Source: Amaranthus tricolor
Taxonomy: Eukaryota; Streptophyta; Magnoliopsida; Caryophyllales; Amaranthaceae
DNA length: 64,000 bases
Assembly (NCBI RefSeq): GCF_026212465.1
Contig: NC_080048.1
Span: forward strand, 24,805,160 to 24,869,159
Direction of reading: 5' to 3'
Part shown: in pieces, positions 11,348 through 23,889 of the stretch
How positions within the stretch are numbered: position 1 is the stretch's first letter
Layout: each line of letters starts with the position of its first letter
Position numbers and translations under genes: made by a program
The notes under the pieces: generated by a model
Databases searched by the model: none
The model's input: only the letters and a program-made list of their open reading frames with translations
What the model was told of the DNA's origin: nothing

Positions 11348-12197
11348 CTTAGTTATGAGATCACTTACACCATCATCATCAAATCTTTCTAAATTCTTTC
11401 TTATATTTTCACTCCATTGAAGTCTTACTAACTTAATACCTTCATTATTAGTTGAAGAAATTTAAGAAGAATGAACTTAGATTACTCTTTATTTAGCATA
11501 AATTATTATCATTTTAGGGTGATTACTTTGGGTACTTAGAATATCATTATTTTTGGAATTGGGTACATATTTTGGGAGCTTGAAAGTACTTTGGAGCTTG
11601 TAGCTTGACGCTTGGAGTTTTTATTTTTAGAGCACTACTTGGATGATTTTATTTCTTATTTTTCCCAATTAGTATTTAGTACTAATCCTTGGTGGAAGTA
11701 TGGTATAAATTCTTACCCTACTCCTTATGTATAATTTTACATTATGTTTACTTTATAATACGCAAAGTATGAAATATGTTAAGTATATTTAAGTAGAAAG
11801 TTAGTTTAATGAAATTATGATTAAGATTATATTATATGTAGTATTATACTAAAATTATTTTTAGTATGTTAATTTAGTAATATTTGAACAAGTTTAGAAA
11901 CTTTTTTATTTCATTAGTAAGTCATCGATAGCATAAATAAATTGTATTTCATTTTTCGAATTTATGCTATCGAGGACTTAGTTGCATTTTGTTATTCACT
12001 TGATGTAGTTAAATTTAATTAGTTTTAGAACAAGCGATATGTATTTCATATTCCAACTCCGATGTAATATTTATCATTTGTCATAAATAGTTTTTAGTTT
12101 TTAAAATTTTTAGTAAATCGGCATTTTGAGACTTCCGCATTATTGTAAACATTATCATTAATGTTAATTATGTATCAAGACTGTCGCTGCTTCTCAA

Positions 12198-12752
12198 TTG
12201 GGTATGTTGTTGAATCAAACTCCCCAAGGCCCATCGATCTAGCCTTCAATTCAGATTTGGCTCTCTCTTTAAATATATCATACGTTTAATGTACTAAAGG
12301 AAACTCTTTAAAGGCTCAAACTCCTCTCATACTGAATATATGATAGAAAGCTAGTTCTAAAATAGAAACACAAACGGAAATGTATTTCAGGCCTTCTTTT
12401 GCGCCCTTCTTACATTTCCCTCAGTTTCTTTAAGAATCAACCACACCAATTAAGATTGCCTATAGCCTCAACATCAACAAGAGGCTTAACTAAACTCCAA
12501 TCTACTTGCTTGTGAAGGGTGAGAGCCAAATATGTAACCCTCACATACATAACAACAAAACCTTTTACAATCAGGTCCCATGATTTAGAAAAACAGTGTT
12601 ACATCTATCAAATTCTGCTACACTTTTATTAAGTATTACGGAATCTTGAAAAAGTTTTGCATTTTGCTAATGTAACGCAACTTAAAGCAACACTTCGAAA
12701 AAATGTTGTATAAGCTTTATCTAAACATTTAAGGGTCTTAATGTAACATTTT
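12198..12752. other. No gene seen; repetitive scraps
   Basis: AT-rich sequence with no sustained reading frame. Near 12600-12790 the words TGTAAC and ACATCTAT recur in both orientations, hinting at a small inverted-repeat element that I cannot delimit. Confidence 0.4.
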
Positions 12753-13210
12753 TCAAGTGTTGTTATAGATGTAATTTGTAGTAGTATAAGTCATAGAAGC
12801 TATTTGTTTAATAGTATGCATATCAAAATGTCCAAAACTTCTATGCAAAAGCCTCATGTCATTTATCAAGGCATTGAGACATTTCATACTAGAACTTTTG
12901 TTAGTATGTATAGTATAAAAATCATCATTTCTGGGAAAAATAATGGTTTTTTCTGATTTGATACATTTTACCTTATATTTGTCTTTATCAAAGACAACTT
13001 GATTTACATAGTCACAAAATGATAAGACACTAAGGACATTATTATACTTTAAGTCCACTAATAAAGAGAACATCAGTTATAAAGGTAGGTGAATCATAAC
13101 CAACTTTGTCAATGATGGAATATTACATTTAGCTTTTTTTTTTTTTTTACCAAGAGTGATAGTTTCACTTATTTGTTCTTTGAATTTGGTCAATAGAGAA
13201 GTTTTATCAT
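12753..13210 (-). pseudogene. Copia protease/pre-integrase remnant
   Basis: The minus strand reads as the region between copia protease and integrase: LKYNNVLSVLSFCD, then LLHRSFGHFDMHTI, which corresponds to the LWHRRLGH zinc-binding motif of the GAG-pre-integrase domain. Upstream (13140-13210) a TITLG-like piece fits the protease C-terminus. It stops at a hAT-like terminus at 13211, and a gag zinc knuckle of compatible orientation lies at 14520-14575, so both may be pieces of one element. Confidence 0.6.
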
Positions 13211-14303
13211 TAGGGATGATAGTTCTGTCAGAATCTGCCCCTTATTCGACCCGATCAGAGTTATTTAATTCGATTCAAATTCGAGAAAAAAATTATATAT
13301 CCCACTTCATATACGGATCGAGATTAGACCTTATAAAAAATTTGATACTTTGACCCGACTCTGACTCCAACTTGATCCCTACTCCAACTCTAACTCAGAT
13401 CGACATCCGTCTTCGAATTCGATTAGGCCATTTTTTATTTGGAACAAGTTTGAACTTCATATTAAAAATAAAATGAAAATATAGGTTTTTTAAAACCAAA
13501 TTACGAACTTAAAATTTGAGTCATTAATTAAATCTCAAATTCAAGTAAAAAGTTTAAGCTCAATATGTATTTCATAGTGAAGTTCAGAAAACTTATAGTG
13601 TAATACTCCCATATATTCACCCAATGTGTCACATTTGACTTTTCACCATTTTTTAGGTGATCAAATGGAACCACATGTAAAAGATAAAGTGTAGTGCTTT
13701 TGAATTTTAATAGGGGTAAAGTGGGGTTTATAAGTGTAAAGGTGTTAAAATGTTAAGTTTACTAAGGTCAAATTTGTAAAGCTAACATATCCAAAATAGA
13801 ATTGAGACATTGACACGAATCAAATAAAATAGTAATATAAAATATTACATGTTGGAAAACCATGAATAAATTCAATATTTTTGAGCATTAAGAATTGAAG
13901 ACTTAATTATTTATGTAATTTTTAAGTTTGTTATGGAATTTTAGAGGCTTTTCTTAACTAAGTTGTATTTGAAGTACTATTTCTATTAATTGTAATTGTA
14001 GAAATATCTTTTCTTTTTAAGTTGAATTTAAAGGACACATATTCTTTGTTATTTGAATTTGAAAGAATACTCTATTTAATTTTTTATTCTTTTAAACAGT
14101 TATTATATTGATAATAAATAGAACTTAATAATAATCAAAACTTTATCGAAGATCCTAGAGTCCGAGTTGGAGCAAAGTTAGAGTTTATGTAAATCGATTC
14201 TTAGTAAAATAGATTAAAAAAAAAAAAAAAAAAAAACAGCTTTACCCAGAGCAAAGTCAGAGGGTGGATAATTAGAGTCGAGTACGACGCATTGTCATCC
14301 CTA
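13211..14303. mobile_element. Possible non-autonomous hAT element
   Basis: TAGGGATGATAGTTC at 13211 and the complement of TAGGGATGACAATGC ending at 14303 form hAT-like inverted ends. Inside, GACCCGACTCTGACTCCAAC (near 13350) and its approximate complement GAGTCCGAGTTGGAGC (14160) extend the symmetry. No transposase is encoded. The 8-base flanks do not match each other, so the boundaries are provisional. Confidence 0.4.
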
Positions 14304-14316
14304 CTAATCCCTCATG

Positions 14317-14385
14317 TGTCTGTGCCCCCGCTATGAAGATTCTGTTTGCGAGGAAACTACGAAACATCTCATCCATCCTTTCGGG
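14317..14385 (+). pseudogene. Possible LINE C-terminal zinc-finger scrap
   Basis: One plus-strand frame gives a cysteine/histidine pattern C-CPRC-C-H-H resembling the zf-RVT domain at the C-terminus of plant L1-type reverse transcriptases. Only about 23 residues are readable, and the opposite strand here may instead belong to a copia gag, so this is tentative. Confidence 0.25.
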
Positions 14386-14519
14386 TAGACCATTTGTCAA
14401 ATTTATGATCATATTTGAAATGAGCTATATAAGTTGACATATTTCCTTTAACAACCCAAAGTTAAGTTGATATGTTCTTTTAATTGCATTGGATAAGCGT
14501 TTTTAATAATATGAGGATG

Positions 14520-14610
14520 ATTTGATCTATAAGGACATGAATATTTCATGTGATCCTTTTTACAACAATAAGTACAAGTAGGTACATGTCAACTATCTTT
14601 TGCCTTATTA
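14520..14610 (-). pseudogene. Copia gag zinc-knuckle scrap
   Basis: The minus strand encodes CTYCCKKDHMKYSC, a CX2CX4HX4C knuckle, followed by a short basic stretch and later an IWVVKG-like motif (KIWVPKG in related gags). It is in the same orientation as the protease remnant at 12753-13210 and could be its upstream part. Confidence 0.5.
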
Positions 14611-14649
14611 AAATGTTTTGGTTCTTTTTAGAAAAACACGATGATTATA

Positions 14650-15610
14650 ACCAATATCGTTTTCAAAGTGATGTTTTCATCCATTCAAGGTCTAAACCTT
14701 GTTGTCATAGCTTGACTAAAAGGCCTAAATCTTGAGATAGAAAACTTTATTTGAATTATTTATTAAGATTTGAGCTAGAAAGTTTACAGAGTTTATTGTT
14801 ATTCATCGATTTTTGCTTGTTTGTTATTATTTGGTATACTTTTAACAAAAGTAAGTTTGTCGATGTATTATTGCCGGTTTAATTCATCTAATCACATATT
14901 TTTTAGAATATTAAATTTTAATAATTGTAATTATACATAATTAAAAATATGATTGATCTGAGTAATACAATAAATAACATATAAATATAGTGTTGCAAGA
15001 AAAATGTTAAGTATAAAATTGACGTTGAAATTGACAACAAAACATTGACTTTAACGTTTTAGATCCACTTAATATAAATTTCAAAATCTTCCACGTTATG
15101 ATTAAAAGAAGAAACTAAAACTTATTCATTGAAAAAACATTAGTTAGGCCTCAATTATCAAAACCTCTAAGAATCTTGATCTAATATAATATTCCACTCT
15201 AGTTCATTTCAATAAAAATCATAATACGACTGTTAGATAAAAGAGATACAAAACTCTAGTAATAAGTTATGATTTTAAGTCAAATATTTTCAAGCGGATC
15301 AATTTTTTATTTTATACAAATGTAACTCTATAGAATTAAGGAAAAAATATTGGAATTGTGATCAGAAAGTAACAATCTTTCAGTTTTGATTGTTAATTAA
15401 CGACCAATTAGTAGTCAGATCCAGATGAATTACTTTGTGACCAAATTAATCAAAGGTGGTTGCAAATGTGACCACTCAGCTAATAATTCTCGACCATCCT
15501 ATCTTTTTATGACCATACATGTTGGTTTCAATTTGATTACTGCTATTATGTTTTTCCATTTGGTGTTTATTTAGTAATTACATATCGTTTTCAAATTAAA
15601 GACGGGGCCG
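14650..15610. other. No gene seen
   Basis: AT-rich sequence without a long frame, repeat array or recognisable terminus. Confidence 0.5.
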
Positions 15611-15619
15611 AAAAGTAGC

Positions 15620-16230
15620 ATAAGTCAATCATCATCATCATTATCATCCTAGCTAATATATCCCGCTCATAGAAAACTAAGAACATGGTCTGGAGAGCGA
15701 AAGACGGCGGCAACTCATACCCATAAAGGAGAGCACGGCCAAAGGAGTTTCCCGGCTCGAAAAAGATAAAGAGACGTAATTACACGCGAAAGATAACTTA
15801 AAGGCATATAAAAATAGAAGTTGAACCACTACAAAAAGAAAACAAAGAACTAATAGAAAGGAAACGATAAATGAAAGAGGTTAAGAACTCTAAAAGGTAA
15901 ACTAAAAGGACATCAGTAATCTAAGACATGGATATGACGTCTCCAACTGCTCCTATCCTTAGTCAGGCCCGTAGAGATGTTTAACTCATACAAGGCAACT
16001 CTTATTTGTTCATCCCAAGTTCTCCTGGGTCTTCCTCGACTTCTCTTACCCTCTACTATAATGCTTTCTACCCTCCTCACAAGGGCGTCGAAAGTCTTTT
16101 TCTGCACATGACCAAACCACCTTAATCTATTTTCGCGCATTTTTTCAGATATAGGGGCTACCCCTAGTCTGTCCCTAAACTCTTGGTTACTAATACGATT
16201 CATCAATGTGTGCCCACACATTCACTTCAG
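15620..16230 (-). mobile_element. 5'-truncated RTE-type LINE (3' end)
   Basis: Minus-strand 16221-15913 encodes the conserved C-terminus of plant RTE-like non-LTR retrotransposons: MCGHTLMNRI, IRD-like RDRLGVAPI, MRENRLRWFGHVQ, RRVESI, GRGRP-like RSRGRPRRTWDEQI and an SSWRRHI tail ending at a stop. The 3' untranslated part runs to a GATGATGAT-type microsatellite tail at 15628-15650, as usual for this clade. The 5' end is truncated near 16230, about 175 bases upstream of the first codon proposed for the CBP60-like gene. Confidence 0.8.
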
Positions 16231-18030
16231 CATTAATAGACTTTTAAAACATTCTCTCTTCTAGGTAGTTTCACGAGGACTTCATGTTGATTGCTTATGA
16301 ACTTCCACGTTAGAGGCTCATGAAAGCTAGTTTTTTGCCTGCTTTTTGTTTTACAAAAAGAACTTTCTTCATTTGTTTCTTGAAACAAATTTTTCCGTTC
16401 AAAATGATGAGGAGCTACCGAGCCAACAAGTAAGTTATCTTTTATTTTGTTATTAATAATCTTTATATCTCTTTCCAAAAACGTATAAATCATCATGATG
16501 ATATTATGACGACAATTAATTTCAACCTTAACATTATTAATAGTTAATGATAGTTGTTAAGCAAATTATATTTACAATGTGTTGATAAAAAAAATTGAAT
16601 AGATAACTATCTAAAACCTCCAATTGTTAGTTTCAAATGTTAATTAATCTTCTGGTTTAACTATACAATGACAATAACATATGTTTTGTTGTGGATGCTG
16701 TTTGTCAGGTACATGTTCAAAGAGAAGATAATTCAAAAGTATTCTCCTCACCTAGAGCCGATACTACGAAAAATGGTACCCAAAATTCCTCTTAAATATA
16801 AAATTGAGTAACTTTTTGTTTCTTATGATGATAATATTTTAGATTTCTACTGTTTGCTTTTAGTTGGTGGGTCCAAAAGAGAAATAAATATATTTTCCTT
16901 TCACTTACTATATGCCTTTTCCTATCATGTTTGTTCTTTTCAATATCCAAACAACGATTTGCTAAAGATAATGGAAGGTTATGCTTTGTTTACTCAATCA
17001 TGCCCATTTTTAATACTTCATAATCAATCAACTTTCACAAAAAAGACTAAAATTCAAGTGTATGTATGTCCTTATCAATAATTTTTTTTTTATATTCTTT
17101 TATGATTGGGAAATTTATCTACTATTTCTTAGGTGCATGACTTTTGTTTAGGCCTGATAAAAGTTGATTCGATCTGTTATTTCAATCTGAATCTAATTTA
17201 AAATAAGTGAATTTGAGTTGATATTTTAACTCGATTGATTAAATAGGTCGACTTAACCTGATTTGTTTATTATGTTATTTATGCTTAGGCCAACATTTTA
17301 AACCTACATTTTAAACCTGAAAAAAATAATAATTCAATTAATCAAAATAAAAAATTTCAGCTTAAATCAACAAAAATAATCTAAATTTAATTCGTTTAAT
17401 GTTATATAATTTTTCATATTAAATAAAAAATGAACAAAAAGTTTAAAATTAAAGCCAAAAAATTTAGATGTAGAGTTAAATGAGTCGAAATCCAGGTCAG
17501 ATTAAAAAGGTAAAAGACACGAAAATTCCTGTGTGCTCTGTTCTATTTACGTCTCCTTCTTAACACCATTCTCTCCACCATCAAATCTTTCATCTACCAT
17601 TACCGTACATACATTGTTTTCAGCTTTTGATTAAGGGCGCGATTTGAAATCTTAACATATTTCTTCTATTAATGGTAAAAGGGTAAAATGGGAAACTGAT
17701 ACTACGACGATGGAGGATTTTAGGGAATACGTCTGTAAGGTTTAAGATCGTCTTCTGGACGACTATACGACATTGTTTGAATTTTAATGACGAGTTGTTA
17801 GTTGATGAAGAAGAGTTTGAAGAGGAATGAGGTTTAAGGAGGAGAGAGAAGATGTAAAGAAAACCAAAAACATGGGTATTTCTCATGAGTTAGGTCCATT
17901 GACTACAATCGGTCGGTCCACCCATTTATTCCAAGTCAAATTACCCATCCATTTTAAGTCTACTAATTCTAAATTCTAATGTATATCACTACTTACTTTT
18001 GGAATTATTTTTGAGAGAAGCATGATTTTT

Positions 18031-18404
18031 TATTATATAAGAGTCGATCTTGTAAGTGATCGTCTCTTTAAAAGATGCTCTGTCGCTCTCAGGCCTAGTC
18101 CTTCAATGCTTTATATCTACTTTATACCTACTTACATTGATCTTAATATCTTTTTACCACATTCTTAATGTCTACTTATAATATTTTTATTGCTTACTTG
18201 TATTATTCAGAAATGCCAACTTACTGCATCCTTAATACCTACTTACATAATTATTAAATGCCTACTTACTATGTCCTTAATATCTATTTGTAATATCTTG
18301 AATACCTACTCAAAATATCGTTAACGCCCACTAAGTGAGCTTGCAATACTTACAACATCTTATTAAATAAAGTTAGCATAATAATAATAATAATAATAAT
18401 AATA

Positions 18405-18441
<37 letters not shown>

Positions 18442-18490
18442 GAGATGGTTCTTTAAAGAGATCATCGCTCACAAGAATTTGTGATGATAA

Positions 18491-18543
<53 letters not shown>

Positions 18544-18586
18544 TAAAACTTAAAATTTATTAAATGAAGTTAGCATAATGTAAATT

Positions 18587-18623
<37 letters not shown>

Positions 18624-20017
18624 ATACTGGTGATTGAGTTTACTACTATGATTATTTCACAGGGACGGACCCTAAAACTATGAGATCCGAATTAATAATC
18701 TTCACCCTAATTTATACATTTTACTATCGCAAAAACTTGAGAGAAACCTTCTTAATATTAGGCGCCATATGAATAAAAAAAGGTCGGGGTCTCTACTAAT
18801 CAACCCTTCTATTTATATATGTAAGATTACAATTTTAATCATGAGATATATACATAAATTCTCTTTGGGCTCAACACTCCCTTTCAAGTTGGAGCAAGAA
18901 GATTATAAATATCCAGCTTGCGAAGAAGATAAAAATACTATTGAGTTCCTAAGGCCTTAGTAAGAATATCAGCACATTGATCTTTCGTGGAAACATAAGA
19001 AGGAGTAATACGAACATCATGAATACCATCACGCACATAATGATAGTCAACTTCAGTGTGCATCTTTCATTCACATAAAATCGGACTATGAGCAATATGA
19101 TGAGCAGCTTGGCTATCACAGTTAAAGCATATAGGACATGAAACTGCAACAGCAAGATCAAGAAGATCAACACATAACCATTTTAACTCGACAGTGAGAG
19201 TCGCCATTAACCGGTATTCAACTAGTGAGATCTAGACATAGTGTGTTGTTTCTTTTTTTTTAGGAAATAGGAGAAGAACCAAGAAACACTATCCAACTAG
19301 TGAGAGAAAGATGAGTAAGAGAAGAACAAGCCAAATCACAGTCACACCAACTAGAAAGTAAGAGATTAGACTTAGATGCGAGGAGAATTGTCTGTCCAGG
19401 CGTTCCCTTAAGGTATCGAACCACTCGAATAGTAGCTTCCCAATGCTCAATTCATGGAGTATGCATGAATTGAGAAAGAATGTGCACTGCATATGACAAA
19501 TCAGGACAAGTGAAGGAGAGGTAAATAAGGCTTCTAACAACACGACGATATTTTTAAGGGTCACTAAGATGAGCAACAAAAGCAAGACCAAGATTGTGGT
19601 TTTACTCCTTTAGCGTAGATGCAGGACGAGAACCCAAAAGACCAGTTTCATTAAAAATGTCTAGTGTATGTTTACATTGGCACAAAAAAGACCATCAGAA
19701 CCTTGAGCAACCTCTACTCCAAGAAAGTATATAAGAATTCCCAAATCTTTCATGTGAAAACACTTGCCTAAATATTCTTTAAAAGTGGTAATAGTAGAAG
19801 AATCATTTCTACTAATAATATGGTCATCTATATATACCAAGAAAATAAGAAAGTTCCCTCTTTATAAGTAAAAAAAAAAGAATAGTGAGAGTAAGATTAC
19901 AAAAACCCATAACCGCAGTAAAGAAGATATAAGCTTTAAAAACCAAGATCGAGGAGCCTAACGTAGACAATATAGAGAGTTGCGCATCTAGTTTGCTTAT
20001 AATGAAAGCTGGAGGCA
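18031..20017. repeat. 2.0-kb near-identical repeat, copy 2 (see 1-1994)
   Basis: It repeats the foldback unit (18049-18475), microsatellites, poly-A tract and the RT/RNase H end of a minus-strand copia. Unlike copy 1, this copy continues without break into the upstream part of the same copia, so copy 2 is the better representative of the ancestral arrangement. Confidence 0.9.
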
Positions 20018-20207
20018 GTTTCATGTATACTTCCTTATTAAGGATGCCATGAAGAAATGCATTATGAACATCCATCTGATAAAGTTCATAATTTTTTGCA
20101 GCAGCAGCAACGAATAAAAGCATGCGAACTGTAGCCATTTTCTCAACAAGAGAAGAAGTCTCATGATAGTCAAGTCCCTCGACCTGGTAATTCCCAAGGA
20201 TAACCAA
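19824..20207 (-). pseudogene. Copia reverse transcriptase piece
   Basis: The minus strand reads [35 protein letters not shown], with the aspartate of the first RT catalytic block present. Beyond KLPP a frameshift moves the conserved LYGLKQ-type block out of frame. The left part of this stretch (to 20017) is shared with copy 1 of the 2.0-kb repeat; the right part is absent there. Confidence 0.75.
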
Positions 20208-21699
20208 TCAAACTTTATGACGCTCGACAGACCCGTCTGCATGATTTTTAATTTTCTAAACTCGTTTACACCTAAGAGCCTTTTTATTAGCTAGAAGTGT
20301 GGTTATCTCCTAAGTCCCATTATCTTCCAAAGCCTGAATTTCATATGATATGGCTTGTCTCCAACTATCATCAATCATAGCCTCCTTAAATGAGCGAGTT
20401 TCTACACCTGCAGTGACTTTTGCTAAAAAAAACACGATGCATGTTGGAGAATTTAGTGTAACCAATATAATGTGCCACAAAATGTAGCGTACCTGAGGAA
20501 TTTGATGTGGAGGTTAGATGAGGAGAAGGACACAAATAAAGGACTATGGCAACATAATCATGGAGCAGAAGAAATAGACGTTTTTCTCTTCGTCCTCGGC
20601 CCAGGACTTTAGAAGAAGCAAATGTAGTAGAAGTAGAATCAGTCTCTATAGGTATCTCAAGAGTCTCATTGCTCGGTTCCTCAGGAGATGTCATATCAGT
20701 AACAATTTCAATAGGTGTAGGGACAGAATGGTCATCAGGAAGAAATTCACTACAAGGTACCATAGTGTCGACAAATGATGTACCAAATGATGTAAGCACT
20801 TAAGAAAAGGAAAATTTATGCTTAATAAATTTTACTCAGGAAACACAAAGAACTCATGGCTTAAAAGATCATAAAGTTTTCATCCGTATCTTGGTATTGG
20901 AATAACCCATAAAAAACACACTTTCTACTACGAGAAGCATAATTATCCTTTTTATGATTATGCATAAAACACAAACACCCAAAAACTCTAAGTTCATTGT
21001 AACTAGGTTCTTTCCCAAATAAAATCTCTTAAGGAGTCTTATATAGAAACAATTTAGATGGAGTGCAATTTATTTAGTAAGAAGCACTAAGAATGCAGTC
21101 ACACCAAAAAGAGACTAGTAAATTTCCTTAAAACATTAAAGCAGGAGCTACATTCAAAATGTGTTGATGTTTTCTTTCAACACACCCATTTTGTTGAGGC
21201 GTGTCACAACACGAAGTTTGAAAGACAATGTCATTTTCATCAAGTATTCTTTCAAACAATAAAATTCGGTTCCATTATCACTCATAACAATCTCAATAGA
21301 ACAACCAAACTGTCGATATACCATGTTAATAAAAGAACAAAAAGCAGTCTAAACTTATGTCTTAAAACTCAGTAAATAAACCCAAACACCACGAGAAAAA
21401 TCATCAATAATAGTCAAAAAATAATGTACATCACATGATGCAGGAAATGTATAAGTTCAAAAACTTTACTAGCTCTACAACCACTAAGAGAAAATGAAAA
21501 ATGTTTTTGTTTGACTTGTAGGCGAATCGTACAAGTTTTATTTAAACTTTTGTTGCAAGAGCTATTCTTTATTGGAGATACAAACTTGGTGACTTGATCA
21601 CCAGGATGACCTATTCTTTGATGACATGATTTGAACTCATCCACCTTCAATGTTGCATTAATAATGTTATGCCCTTGAAAATGATAGAGTCCTCCTCAT

Positions 21700-22100
21700 T
21701 GTTCACCGACTCCAAACAGGTTCCCCGATTGTTGTTCTTGTACATAACACATTTGGTTAGTGAAAGATACTCGACAATGTGTATCATCAATAACTTGGGA
21801 GACAGATTGTAAGCTACAACATAATTTAGGCACAAAATAAACATTTTCAAAAATAAGTTGATCGTCAAGTTTCACTTTCCCTTTCTCGGTAGCCACCACC
21901 TGTTGCCCGTCCGATAACCCAATTGGGCACATAGTATCACTAAGATCATAAAGGCATTGCTCATTTCCAGTGACATGATTTGTAGCACCAATATCTAAAA
22001 TCCCAGAGAGTGGAAACATACCCATCATTCGCTGGGTTGGTTCCATACTTACCAACTTCATAAGACTTTGGAGCTGTTGCTGAGTAAGATTATGAAGCAC
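21700..22100 (-). pseudogene. Copia protease to GAG-pre-integrase segment
   Basis: A 134-codon open stretch on the minus strand reads HNLTQQQLQSLMKL, then the protease active-site block LDIGATNHVTG (serine/threonine of D-S/T-G replaced by isoleucine), GLSDGQQV, FVPKLCCSLQSVSQ and a following CX2C-poor pre-integrase region. It is the longest intact piece of the 18.9-24.7 kb element. Confidence 0.75.
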
Positions 22101-22121
22101 GTGATCAGGACTTAGTACAAC

Positions 22122-23889
22122 GACAAGTACAGGTCGAATTCAGGAGTGGGGGTTAAGTCAATGGTTTCTGAATCGATTAGTTTGTTCATGAACATATAAT
22201 ATGATGGTTGGTGATAGAAATAACTAAGGCAAGCAATTAAAAATACTAAAACGAAAACTAAGAATAAAAGTAAAAATAAAATGATCAATAAGCTTAAGAG
22301 GCAAAGGCTAGGCTTTCTCACCAAGGTAGTGGTTCGCTAAACTTTAACCTATGGTCGTGGATATATGTTATGGGGAAGAATGTATCGTAAATACAAATGT
22401 CCTCACACGAGCAACAAAAGTTTCCTAAAACATGTTTAATTAACTATTCTCATGGAGCAAAACACATTTTACGACATGACGCATACATTCAACATTGCCA
22501 ATCAAAGCATTTATCTATTCTCATGGAGATGACTTAACTTTTAAGCATAGATTATCGTTGAAAATCGACTCTCGCCCTCAATTCAACAATACTACAACAA
22601 TGATAGCAAAATCCATCTTAAACCATAAAAAAACAAATCTAAACAATAAGTGAAAGTAAGAAAATTAAACTATATTCATGGTGATAGTGCGTAGCCTAAG
22701 CCAAAATAAAATTACTTACTCATATTCATATTTAAATTTTTTAATTTGAACAAAACATAAAGGGTATGAATTTTATAAAGTAAGCTAGAACAATCAACTA
22801 AAATTAAATGAATGCAATAGTAATATAGATTGAACAAAATAAAGATAAGTATAGAAATTACTCTCTTGGATTTAATCCAAGGAAGAATAGGATGAGTATT
22901 GATAATTCAAATTAATACCTTCCAATATCTTTATAAATAATACATCAATTGATGAAAAATCCAAATTGTAAAATGCTATAATAAAGTATGGAAATTGAAA
23001 TAAGGGATTGAAATTGAGATTGTAATTGAAATTGAAAGTTCGTGATTGAATTAAAGAAGAAATTACACTAAATACTTAGTTGAATTGAAATGAAAACTAA
23101 ACTATGAAAAATACATGAATGTTACTAGAAAATGAAGGATGAAATTTGAATGTCTTAGCTTGATCTTCCTCTATATTATTTATACGTTCAACAAAGCAAG
23201 TGGGGTGGTGATTTCATGATTGCTCTACCACCCCTAGGATGTAAAAGGTAGTTGCTACCCCTAATTGATAGGGTAGGGTGGCTATGGAGAAATTGTAGGT
23301 GAGTGGCAGCAGCAATTGAAGAAATGAATCTAATTGGATCTCGTATGATTTAAAATATCATAAATTTTGTTGGCTACCCAACTCGCTCGACTGAACTAAG
23401 TTCGCTTGACTAGTTGAGCGACCATCAAGTATCTAGATAAGAACTTGAAGAAAATTAGGAAAAAGGTTGTAAAATGGGCCACTCGGCCCGAACAAGCCGG
23501 CTTCCGGTCGAGCTGATATCCTGTTCCATAAAAATGATCCTAGCAACATTCTGGAGCAACTGGAAGTGAATAGTGTATTTGCACGACCTGAGGTCTACTA
23601 ACCCATAGCTGCTCGAATGGCTCCTAAATGCTTATTTGGTTTCTTTTTGGCTTTTTCTAGTGGATTGGCTAACGGTGATTCACTTCTTTGAGCCATAGGG
23701 GTAAGGTGAGTAGTGCATGCAACAAAAAGGCCTAGTTTGTGGTCGGTTTTAACGATTAGAACCTGAAATGAGATTAAACAACAAAGAAACAAACCAAGCG
23801 TAAAATTCAATAAACAATGCAATAACATCTAGTTTCCTCACGCTAAATGAGCCACTTATAGGAGTAAAAATACGGTTAAAATGTAGCTA
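22122..23889 (-). mobile_element. 1.77-kb unclassified insertion inside copia gag
   Basis: It separates the gag C-terminus (VLLAT) from the region just before protease (SPDHVLHNL). ACAAC occurs at both edges (22117-22121 and 23890-23894), so it may be a 5-bp target duplication. On the minus strand the insert ends with a GAATTCGACCTGTACTTGTC motif; similar GATTCGACC phrases occur in other plant elements. It holds no long reading frame. A short direct repeat (ATTCTCATGGAG) lies at about 22446 and 22516. Class unknown. Confidence 0.5.

Larger units (their letters stand above)
10613..12197 (+). mobile_element. Probable solo LTR, relative of 42253-44936
   Basis: It starts TGTAACACACTCAAA and shares long collinear stretches, in opposite orientation, with the solo LTR at 42253-44936. 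Shared parts include the CTTACACA-rich block at 11120-11280, a TATA box with TATAAATACCCC-type context near 11336, and the terminal region around ATGTATCAAGACTG (12171-12190). The flanks are TTGGA (10608-10612) and TTGGG (12198-12202), a decayed 5-bp duplication. The right terminus has lost its CA end. Confidence 0.6.

Noticed and set aside
12600..12790. Small MITE with TGTAAC/ACATCTAT symmetry
   Set aside because: Some words recur in both orientations but no consistent ends or target duplication could be fixed.
16233..16496. 87-codon minus-strand frame
   Set aside because: Overlaps the proposed first exon and intron of the CBP60-like gene on the opposite strand, with no family resemblance.
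17620..17886. 88-codon minus-strand frame with serine run
   Set aside because: Low complexity, no motif, inside an intron filled with repeats.
23598..23828. 76-codon minus-strand frame
   Set aside because: Lies in the unclassified insertion; no motif and no neighbours in the same frame.
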